In this document: positions 1 to 5,303 of the stretch, in pieces
Layout of the letters: each line of letters opens with the position of its first letter
Numbering within the stretch: the first letter of the stretch is position 1
Source of the DNA: Clostridia bacterium
GTDB taxonomy: Bacteria > Bacillota > Clostridia > Oscillospirales > Acutalibacteraceae
Direction of reading: 5' to 3'
NCBI GenBank assembly: GCA_030536195.1
Contig: JAUNQL010000083.1
Span: forward strand, 1-5,303
Length of the DNA stretch: 5,303 nucleotides
Notes under the pieces: model-generated
Told to the model about the DNA's origin: nothing
The model's input: only the letters and a program-made list of their open reading frames with translations
Databases searched by the model: none
Program-made: the position numbers and the translations under genes

Positions 1-735
1 CTGATACTAATCAAATTGGTATTGCGTGACACGGTTATACTTCCACTTTGGAAGCCTAACTCTAAAAAGGTATTTGTTGCAAGTCTCGGTGTCGCTTTCC
101 TAACATTGCTTATCTCCAATGTTATTGTCAGCATGGGCACCATCTTTGGTGAGGCAGTTGGTTTTGAGTTTGAGGCGGCCGAGTCACCTGCACCACAGTC
201 CTTCACGGGATACTTGTGGCAGGTGTTGAGCGTCGCAATAGTGCCTGCAGTTGTGGAGGAGTTTGCCGTGCGCGGCGTTATGCTCCAATCCCTTCGCAAG
301 TATGGCGACCTCTTCGCAATGATAGTGAGCTCGCTCTTCTTTGGCCTCATGCACGGCAACTGCTTGCAGGCACCATTTGCATTTATCCTCGGCATGGTAA
401 TAGCGTGGCTTGTTATCAAAACGGACAGTCTCTGGACTGGTATTGCAATCCACTTTATGAATAACCTCTATGCGACAACATTGCTCGCCCTTGGCGAGAT
501 ATGCAGCATGGGTGTCTATGTTGCCATTGTTGCAAGCGTCAACATCATCGGCGCGCTCCTTGGTGTTGCAGCAATTATTTGGTTTGTTGATAAGAAGGAA
601 GTCAAATTAGAACTTCGCAAGGTATACAAGTGGGAGCCATACGTAGTGGCCCTCTGTGCGGTTCCAATGACAGCCGCAATTATCATGCTTGTTAAGATGT
701 GCCTTGAGACAATCAATTATGTGGGGTTGTCTTGA
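1..735 (+). CDS. CPBP-family intramembrane metalloprotease, 5'-truncated
   Basis: Polytopic membrane protein of the CPBP (CAAX protease / bacteriocin-processing, Abi) family, predicted to cleave substrates within the membrane with a metal held by conserved Glu and His residues. Counting from the first codon at base 1, 244 residues are visible. All three family motifs are present: EEFAVR (EExxxR, residues 86-91), FGLMH (FxxxH, 114-118) and HFMNN (HxxxN, 151-155). Hydrophobic stretches surround them, with two more near the C-terminus. The frame is open to base 1 and hydrophobic residues precede the first possible start (TTG at 16). The family is usually somewhat longer, so the true start and a first membrane segment probably lie upstream. 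The stop TGA shares its last base with the tadA ATG, which suggests translational coupling. The family includes CAAX processing, bacteriocin immunity and other roles; the substrate here cannot be read from sequence. The family call is firm, the function unknown. Confidence 0.9.
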   Translation: MILIKLVLRDTVILPLWKPNSKKVFVASLGVAFLTLLISNVIVSMGTIFGEAVGFEFEAAESPAPQSFTGYLWQVLSVAIVPAVVEEFAVRGVMLQSLRKYGDLFAMIVSSLFFGLMHGNCLQAPFAFILGMVIAWLVIKTDSLWTGIAIHFMNNLYATTLLALGEICSMGVYVAIVASVNIIGALLGVAAIIWFVDKKEVKLELRKVYKWEPYVVALCAVPMTAAIIMLVKMCLETINYVGLS

Positions 736-1181
736 TGGATAGAGAGTATTTTATGAGAGAGGCGCTGAGCCTCGCGCAGCGTGCAGCTGCTGAGGGCGAG
801 GTGCCTGTCGGCGCAGTTGTGGTACGGGGCGACGAGATCGTCGGCCGTGGATACAATAGGCGCGAGGGCGACAAGAACGCCCTTGCACACGCGGAGCTTT
901 CGGCGATAGACGAGGCGTGCAAAACCCTAGGCGGTTGGCGCCTCTGGCAATGTGACATCTATGTCACATTGGAGCCATGCCCTATGTGTGCGGGCGCAAT
1001 AATCAATTCACGAATTAAGACAGTGTACTACGGTGCCAAGGATCAAAAGGCAGGATGCTTTGGCAGCGTAACTGATTTTAATACATTTGGCTTTAATCAC
1101 AAGCCAGAGATAGTAGGCGGCATTCTTGAGGAGGAATGCGCTAACGAACTTAGTACTTTTTTTAAAACTTTAAGGAGATGA
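735..1181 (+). CDS. tadA: tRNA-specific adenosine deaminase TadA
   Basis: Cytosolic zinc enzyme that deaminates adenosine 34 (wobble) to inosine in the anticodon of tRNA-Arg(ACG), needed to read several Arg codons; normally essential in bacteria. The 148-residue product shows the cytidine/deoxycytidylate deaminase fold: HAE at residues 52-54 (H52 zinc ligand, E54 proton shuttle) and PCPMC at 81-85 (C82 and C85 zinc ligands). VPVGAVVV near residue 23 and the HAELSAI context are typical of TadA rather than of riboflavin or cytidine deaminases. Length fits the family (about 150-165 aa). ATG at 735 is preferred over the in-frame TTG at 732: it forms a TGATG junction with the upstream stop and has a weak GGGG (723-726) 8 bases ahead. 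The first half is clearly more GC-rich than the second (see findings). A guanine or other deaminase is a less likely alternative. Confidence 0.95.
   Translation: MDREYFMREALSLAQRAAAEGEVPVGAVVVRGDEIVGRGYNRREGDKNALAHAELSAIDEACKTLGGWRLWQCDIYVTLEPCPMCAGAIINSRIKTVYYGAKDQKAGCFGSVTDFNTFGFNHKPEIVGGILEEECANELSTFFKTLRR
1172..1177 (+). promoter_or_regulatory. Ribosome binding site that sets the mrp start
   Basis: AAGGAG lies inside the last codons of tadA. It directly abuts an ATG at 1178 (spacing zero) but is 9 bases from the in-frame ATG at 1187. Only the second is a workable start, so Mrp should begin MSEC and not MTYMSEC. Placing the site within tadA implies that tadA translation and mrp initiation are linked. 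Confidence 0.85.
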
Positions 1182-1186
1182 CATAT

Positions 1187-2011
1187 ATGAGCGAATGTAC
1201 TCATGATTGCAGCACTTGTTCTTCTAAGTGTGAAAAGGCTGATTTTCAGCAACCACTTAATGCTAATAGTAAGGTAGCAAACGTTATCGCCGTAGCATCC
1301 GGTAAGGGTGGCGTAGGCAAATCACTTGTAACTTCCCTCCTCGCATGCGAGAGCGCAGCAAGAGGAAACAAGACAGCCATTATGGATGCGGACATCACAG
1401 GTCCTTCAATTCCAAAGGCATTTGGTCTCCATGACCAGGCTGTTGGCACAGAGCTTGGCATCGAGCCAGCTGTTGCTGAAAACGGCGTTAAGGTAATGTC
1501 AATTAACCTCATCCTCGATGACGAGGAAAAGCCAGTTGTATGGCGTGGTCCAGTTATCAGTGGTGTTATCAACCAGTTCTGGACTGACGTAAACTGGGGC
1601 GAGGTTGACTATATGTTTGTTGATATGCCTCCTGGAACAGGTGACGTTCCACTTACAGTTTATCAGTCCCTTCCAGTTAAGGGTATCGTTGTAGTTACAA
1701 CTCCTCAGGACCTTGTAACACTCATTGTTAAGAAAGCATATAACATGGCCAAGATGATGGATGTTCCTATCCTTGGTGTCATTGAAAATATGAGCTATGT
1801 TGAGTGCCCTGATTGTGGCAAGAAGTTTGAAATCTTCGGCAAGGGCAAGGCAGAGGAAATTGCCAAGGAACTTGGCGTTCCTGTACTTGCAACTCTTCCA
1901 ATCAACCCAGCAACAGCTGAGCTTGTTGATGCTGGCAAGATTGCTGATGCTGACAGAACAGGCTTTGAGTCTGCACTCGACATCATAGAACAGCAACTAA
2001 TTAAGGAGTAA
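1187..2011 (+). CDS. mrp: Mrp/NBP35-family P-loop ATPase, Fe-S cluster carrier
   Basis: Cytosolic ATPase of the Mrp/ApbC/NBP35 branch of the MinD/ParA superfamily; characterised members bind a [4Fe-4S] cluster, usually at a dimer interface, and pass it to apoproteins. The 274-residue product has an N-terminal Cys motif C4-x3-C8-x2-C11-x3-C15, the deviant Walker A GKGGVGKS at 39-46, the switch II / Walker B segment VDMPPGTGD at 145-153, and the cluster-binding CPDC at 207-210. This is close to full length for the short form without the N-terminal DUF59/MIP18 domain. The start at 1187 is chosen from the AAGGAG spacing. The stop is 2 bases before the SufC-like gene, whose ribosome site lies in the last codons of mrp. 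Next to a SufC/SufB-like pair, a delivery role for clusters made by that pair is a reasonable inference. Family call firm; client proteins unknown. Confidence 0.94.
   Translation: MSECTHDCSTCSSKCEKADFQQPLNANSKVANVIAVASGKGGVGKSLVTSLLACESAARGNKTAIMDADITGPSIPKAFGLHDQAVGTELGIEPAVAENGVKVMSINLILDDEEKPVVWRGPVISGVINQFWTDVNWGEVDYMFVDMPPGTGDVPLTVYQSLPVKGIVVVTTPQDLVTLIVKKAYNMAKMMDVPILGVIENMSYVECPDCGKKFEIFGKGKAEEIAKELGVPVLATLPINPATAELVDAGKIADADRTGFESALDIIEQQLIKE
2003..2008 (+). promoter_or_regulatory. Ribosome binding site for the SufC-like gene
   Basis: AAGGAG overlaps the final Lys-Glu codons of mrp and stands 5 bases before ATG 2014. With a 2-base intergenic gap, this supports coupled translation of mrp and the ABC ATPase gene. 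Confidence 0.8.
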
Positions 2012-2013
2012 TT

Positions 2014-2757
2014 ATGTTAGAGCTTAGAAACCTATCTTTCAAAGTTGAAAATGAAGATGGTTCTGGTGCGCTCGATATCATTGAGGGTTTGGATCTCACA
2101 ATTGACGACGGCAAGTTTGTCGTAATCACAGGTCCAAACGGCGGTGGTAAATCTACGCTCGCCAAACTCATTATGGGTATTGAGCAGCCAACAGGTGGCC
2201 AGATTCTCTACAACGGACAAGATATTACAAATATGAGCATTACAGACCGTGCAAAGCTCGGTATCGGCTATGCTTTCCAGCAGCCACCTCGCTTTAAGGG
2301 TCTGACTGTTCGCTCACTTTTGTCCCTTGCCGCTGGCAAGGAACTCCCAGAGGACGAGTGTTGCTCATACCTCACTCGCGTAGGCCTTTGCTCAATGGAC
2401 TATCTTAACCGCGAGGTAGACAACTCCCTCTCAGGCGGTGAGGTAAAGCGCATTGAGATTGCGACACTTATGGCTCGCCATCTCAATCTCGCAATTTACG
2501 ACGAGCCTGAAGCAGGCATCGACCTCTGGAGTTTTACAATGCTTGTTGATACATTCAAGAAGCTTGCTAAAAACGAGACAAACAGCGTAATAATCATCTC
2601 TCACCAAGAGAGGATAATGCAGCTCGCGGACGAGATTATTGTCCTTGCAAACGGCAAGGTACAGTCTCAAGGTCCAAAGGACGAGATATTCCCAAGACTC
2701 CTTTCAGAGTTTGGCAGTTTCTCAAATGAGTGCACACTCAGAGGGGAGGGTAAATAA
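2014..2757 (+). CDS. sufC: SufC-like ABC ATPase for Fe-S cluster assembly
   Basis: Soluble ABC-type ATPase that should drive conformational change in its scaffold partner, encoded immediately downstream, during Fe-S cluster assembly. The 247-residue product has Walker A GPNGGGKS at 40-47, Q-loop at FQQ (88-90) in a YAFQQPPRF context, signature LSGGE at 139-143, Walker B LAIYDE at 159-164, D-loop region EPEAGID at 164-170 and switch His197 (SHQER). It has no membrane segments and no permease gene nearby, which argues against a transporter. The segment after Walker B (PEAGIDLWSF) differs from the E. coli SufC type as I recall it (SGLDIDAL), consistent with a separate SufC-like lineage such as the SmsC of minimal systems. 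Length matches SufC (about 250 aa). Its stop TAA shares a base with the next ATG (TAATG). The symbol gives the nearest known family; an automatic pipeline might label it only 'ABC transporter ATP-binding protein'. Confidence 0.88.
   Translation: MLELRNLSFKVENEDGSGALDIIEGLDLTIDDGKFVVITGPNGGGKSTLAKLIMGIEQPTGGQILYNGQDITNMSITDRAKLGIGYAFQQPPRFKGLTVRSLLSLAAGKELPEDECCSYLTRVGLCSMDYLNREVDNSLSGGEVKRIEIATLMARHLNLAIYDEPEAGIDLWSFTMLVDTFKKLAKNETNSVIIISHQERIMQLADEIIVLANGKVQSQGPKDEIFPRLLSEFGSFSNECTLRGEGK
2743..2749 (+). promoter_or_regulatory. Ribosome binding site for the scaffold gene
   Basis: GGGGAGG within the last sense codons of the SufC-like gene lies 7 bases before ATG 2757. Together with the 1-base stop/start overlap, it points to tightly coupled, perhaps stoichiometric, synthesis of ATPase and scaffold. 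Confidence 0.75.
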
Positions 2758-3707
2758 TGGAACTAAAAGATTTTAAGTTTGAAACTACCCTCACACCTAC
2801 TGATCAGCACATGCTCCGTGAGATTGCAGATATGATAGGCACACCAGACGGCGCATTCAACATCCGTAAAAACGGCGAAGGCGTTGTAAAGTCATCAACC
2901 GATAACATTGAGATTAAGCAAAAGGCAGACAAGCCAGGCATCGATATCATCATTAAGCCTTACACTGTTGCCGAGAAGGTACATATCCCAGTTATCATCA
3001 CAGACTCTGGTGTACAGGAAACTGTATATAACGACTTTTACATTGGCGAGGGTGCCAATGTAGAGATTGTCGCAGGTTGTGGTATCCACAACTGTGGTGA
3101 CGGCGATTCCAAGCACGACGGTATTCACTCATTCCACATCGGCAAGAATGCGACTGTCAAGTACGTAGAGAAGCACTACGGTGATGGCGACGGTAACGGC
3201 AAGCGCATCATGAACCCAACCACTGTTGTAAACATGGAAGAGGGTTCATACTGCGAGATGGACATGGTTCAAATCAAGGGTGTTGACTCAACTTACAGAA
3301 AGACAGAGGCAAACCTTGAGGCCAATGCCAAAATCTATGTGCTTGAGCGTCTTATGACACACGGCAAGCAGGAGGCCAAGACCGATATGGTTGTAAACCT
3401 AAACGGTGAGGGCTCATCTGCTCAGATAATTTCAAGAACAGTAGGTAAGGATGACTCAGTTCAGGTATTCTATCCAAACGCTGTTGGTAACAACGCTTGT
3501 CACGCACATGTACAGTGTGACTCAATCATCATGGATAATGCCAAGATCTCATCCATCCCTGCAATTTCTGCAAATCACCCAGATGCCCAGGTTATTCATG
3601 AGGCTGCTATTGGCAAGATCAATTCCGACCAGCTCATCAAACTTGAGACATTTGGTATGTCAGAGGAAGAGGCTGAGGAGATTATCATCCAAGGTTTCTT
3701 AAAATAG
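2757..3707 (+). CDS. sufB: Short SufB/SufD-family Fe-S cluster scaffold, SufB-like active residues
   Basis: Probable scaffold on which Fe-S clusters are built, working with the SufC-like ATPase encoded just upstream. The 316-residue soluble protein is mostly a repetitive beta-rich middle, as in the SufBD core, with a helical end that in Suf complexes binds SufC. It is much shorter than E. coli SufB (about 495) or SufD (about 420). The C-terminal region contains QCDS (C254) and, 28 residues later, HEA (H281, E282). This mirrors E. coli SufB C405 and E434 (29 apart, from memory) and not SufD, which has His in the HGA context. A Cys/His-rich segment (C108, H111, C113, H120, H124, H127) and C166, C248, H249, H251 are further potential ligands. 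No second scaffold gene is present, so this protein may act as a homodimer in a B2C2 complex (inference). It could equally be named SufD-family or SmsB. Family call firm; exact subtype moderate. Confidence 0.88.
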   Translation: MELKDFKFETTLTPTDQHMLREIADMIGTPDGAFNIRKNGEGVVKSSTDNIEIKQKADKPGIDIIIKPYTVAEKVHIPVIITDSGVQETVYNDFYIGEGANVEIVAGCGIHNCGDGDSKHDGIHSFHIGKNATVKYVEKHYGDGDGNGKRIMNPTTVVNMEEGSYCEMDMVQIKGVDSTYRKTEANLEANAKIYVLERLMTHGKQEAKTDMVVNLNGEGSSAQIISRTVGKDDSVQVFYPNAVGNNACHAHVQCDSIIMDNAKISSIPAISANHPDAQVIHEAAIGKINSDQLIKLETFGMSEEEAEEIIIQGFLK

Positions 3708-3711
3708 GTTT

Positions 3712-3737
3712 TGAACTTCAATAGGCGGTGAAGTTTA
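3712..3737 (+). promoter_or_regulatory. Predicted hairpin with the kinase Shine-Dalgarno in its loop
   Basis: AACTTCA (3714-3720) and TGAAGTT (3729-3735) are perfectly complementary. A G-U and an A-U pair (3713/3736, 3712/3737) extend this to 9 pairs. The 8-base loop ATAGGCGG (3721-3728) contains the ribosome site AGGCGG, and the A of ATG 3737 closes the stem. It occupies most of the 29-base gap between the scaffold and the kinase genes. It may modulate kinase translation. It lacks a following U-tract, so it is not a good terminator. Pairing is read directly; function is inferred. Confidence 0.4.
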
Positions 3738-5303
3738 TGTTAATGGATTTAGGTTTCTTGTATGCGGTTGTAGCTTACGTATGCTTTGCTATTACTGTGG
3801 TCTTGCTTGGCCAGACATACAGGGTAAGACAGAGTGAAACCATAGATAAGTCATATGCAACGATGCTTCTCTTTATGCTCTTGTTTATGTTTATCGATGG
3901 TACTTGGGGACTTCATTTCTCCTCAACTATTAAGACGAATCCAATTTCATATGAGATATTTACCTATGCTTTCCACTTTATGGCAGCGTGGTCTGCCTAT
4001 GTCTGGTATGGCTATGTAATTAGCTTTGCCAAGATAGAGGGTAAGCTCAAGAAAGTATTTGAGTCTTTCCGTCATCTGTTGATTGTTGCTCAGATGACTT
4101 TGCTCTTTACGAATCTTGTAAATCACCAGTTCTTCTATTTTGAGGACGGCATCTATCACACTATGCCACTTCGCAAGGTTGGATTTATACTCCAGTATGC
4201 GTACTACGTCCTCTTGATGATAGTATCCCTTGTGATGTTCTTTGTTTCAAAAGAGGATACAAGGAAGCGCAGGTTCATCGTGGCATCAAGCTACTCGTTT
4301 ATACCACTTGTTTTTGGTATAGGTCAGGTAGTCTTCCCAGATGCACCTATGTATTCCTTGGGCTTTGTAATGACAGCGGTATACATCTATGTTCTCAACA
4401 TCAACAAGGAACGTGATCAGTACCTTGAGTCCCTTTATAAGCAGTCCAATTTGCGACTTTCTGTTTTGGGACAGGGTCTTGCTTACGACTATAAAGTTGC
4501 CTACTATGTTGACCTTGAAACAAATGCGTTTGAGCGCATCGCAAAGGACAATGTATATAAGGAAGCATTGGATAAGATTGGTGATGATGGGGAAAGCGCC
4601 GACTTCTTTGCAGTGGTAAGAAGCAATCTATCGAGTATAGTTTATGAGGATGATATCGCATACGTTTTCGACATGATGGACAAGGACAAGATAATGTCAG
4701 AACTCAAGAGAAGCGACTCGTATACTATCAATTACCGCAGTATTATTGAAGGCGCTCCAAAGTACTACCGTATGAAGTTTGCTATCCCAAAAGTTGAGGG
4801 AATTGAAAACAAACTTGTTATCGGTGTGTATGACATAGATAAAGAGGTTAAGAGGGAGCTTGATCAGCAAAAGGCACTTGAGGATGCACTCCGCCTTGCA
4901 AACAGCGCCAATGCTGCCAAGACATCATTCCTTTTCAATATGTCACATGATATCCGTACACCTATGAATGCTATCTTCGGCTTTGCCGAAATAGCTAAGA
5001 AGAATATCGATTATAAGGATAAAGTTTTATATAGCATTGATAATATTTCAACTGCAGGCACGCACCTGCTTGAACTTATCAACGAGGTCCTCGACATGTC
5101 CCGTGTTGAGAGTGGTAAGGTAGTCCTCAATCCAGAGAAGGAGAGCTTGCTTGAAGCAGGCGCCAAGATTGCGGCTATTATCGACCTCTCAGCTTCTGCC
5201 AAGAATATTACAATTGATTCTAAAATTGTTAATTTGCGTGACCCATACGTTATGATGGACAAGCTTCACTTTAACCAGATTCTCATCAACATCCTGTCCA
5301 ACT
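3737..5303 (+). CDS. Seven-TM sensor histidine kinase, 3'-truncated
   Basis: Membrane sensor kinase that should autophosphorylate on His and pass phosphate to a response regulator. 522 residues are visible before the window ends. About seven hydrophobic segments lie at roughly 5-26, 41-60, 72-97, 111-131, 148-170, 179-200 and 203-222. They are followed by a charged linker, a region at about 245-370 that could be a PAS-like sensor domain (weak evidence), a short coiled-coil-like helix at about 370-395, and the HisKA dimerisation domain with the H-box FNMSHDIRTPMN (phospho-acceptor H404). The last residues, FNQILINILSN, are the start of the HATPase N box; the G boxes and any receiver domain are off the window. 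The start at 3737 is favoured by AGGCGG 8 bases upstream; ATG 3743 is an alternative. HisKA kinases with this H-box are often hybrids with a C-terminal receiver, but that cannot be checked here. The ligand is unknown. Confidence 0.9.
   Translation, partial: MLMDLGFLYAVVAYVCFAITVVLLGQTYRVRQSETIDKSYATMLLFMLLFMFIDGTWGLHFSSTIKTNPISYEIFTYAFHFMAAWSAYVWYGYVISFAKIEGKLKKVFESFRHLLIVAQMTLLFTNLVNHQFFYFEDGIYHTMPLRKVGFILQYAYYVLLMIVSLVMFFVSKEDTRKRRFIVASSYSFIPLVFGIGQVVFPDAPMYSLGFVMTAVYIYVLNINKERDQYLESLYKQSNLRLSVLGQGLAYDYKVAYYVDLETNAFERIAKDNVYKEALDKIGDDGESADFFAVVRSNLSSIVYEDDIAYVFDMMDKDKIMSELKRSDSYTINYRSIIEGAPKYYRMKFAIPKVEGIENKLVIGVYDIDKEVKRELDQQKALEDALRLANSANAAKTSFLFNMSHDIRTPMNAIFGFAEIAKKNIDYKDKVLYSIDNISTAGTHLLELINEVLDMSRVESGKVVLNPEKESLLEAGAKIAAIIDLSASAKNITIDSKIVNLRDPYVMMDKLHFNQILINILSN

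Noticed and set aside
184..464. Overlapping frames on both strands inside the protease gene
   Set aside because: They cover the catalytic EExxxR and FxxxH region of the protease in other frames and have low-complexity or unlikely composition; they are shadows.
1157..1170. T7 run near the end of tadA as a terminator or slippage site
   Set aside because: No stem-loop precedes it, it lies inside the coding frame, and mrp follows within 25 bases with its own ribosome site.
1499..1996. 165-codon open frame on the - strand opposite mrp
   Set aside because: It lies wholly antisense to a gene with clear Mrp motifs, has no recognisable domain or good ribosome site, and is explained by the codon bias of mrp.
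2014..2757. ABC transporter (import/export) ATPase
   Set aside because: No permease or binding-protein gene is adjacent, and the immediate partner is a SufB/D-fold scaffold overlapping by one base.
3451..3702. 83-codon + strand frame within the scaffold gene
   Set aside because: It covers the conserved C254/E282 region of the scaffold in another frame and shows no protein family signal.
3708..3736. Rho-independent terminator after the scaffold gene
   Set aside because: The inverted repeat there has an AT-rich stem and is followed by TTTATGTTAATGG, not a U-tract; a translational element fits better.
1..5303. Mobile element, CRISPR array, tRNA or riboswitch
   Set aside because: No transposase, direct repeats with spacers, cloverleaf or long structured leader was seen; nearly all bases are coding.

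Overview
The window is a dense run of six genes, all on the + strand. They overlap by 1 base or are separated by at most 29 bases, and no promoter or terminator is convincing between them. It looks like the inside of one transcription unit, cut at both ends: the first gene lacks its 5' end and the last lacks its 3' end. Strong AAGGAG-type ribosome sites, moderate GC, codon use rich in GCA/CCA/ACA/CTC/CTT, and the protein types (minimal Suf pair, Cys-tailed Mrp ATPase, 7TM sensor kinase) suggest an anaerobic Firmicute, most likely class Clostridia and perhaps Lachnospiraceae. That placement is inference; no rRNA or other marker is present.

Layout: (1) 1-735, a CPBP-family (Abi/CAAX-protease-like) intramembrane metalloprotease, 5'-truncated. 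(2) 735-1181, TadA, the tRNA adenosine deaminase that makes inosine at the wobble position. (3) 1187-2011, an Mrp/NBP35-type P-loop ATPase with an N-terminal four-cysteine motif and a C-terminal CxxC, a likely Fe-S cluster carrier. (4) 2014-2757, a SufC-like ABC ATPase. (5) 2757-3707, a short (316 aa) SufB/SufD-fold scaffold that keeps the SufB-type Cys and Glu. (6) 3737 to the window end, a seven-TM sensor histidine kinase, 3'-truncated within the ATPase N box.

Genes 3-5 form the functional core: an ATPase plus a single scaffold protein able to build an Fe-S cluster, next to a carrier ATPase able to deliver it. No SufD, SufS, SufU or SufE is present in the window, so this resembles the reduced two-gene 'SUF-like minimal system' known from anaerobes rather than a full suf operon. 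Every gene from tadA to the scaffold is tightly coupled to its neighbour. The kinase follows after 29 bases. Its Shine-Dalgarno sequence sits in the loop of a small predicted hairpin, so its translation may be set separately. No RNA genes, CRISPR arrays, mobile elements or long repeats were seen, and no stretch above 300 bases lacks a gene.
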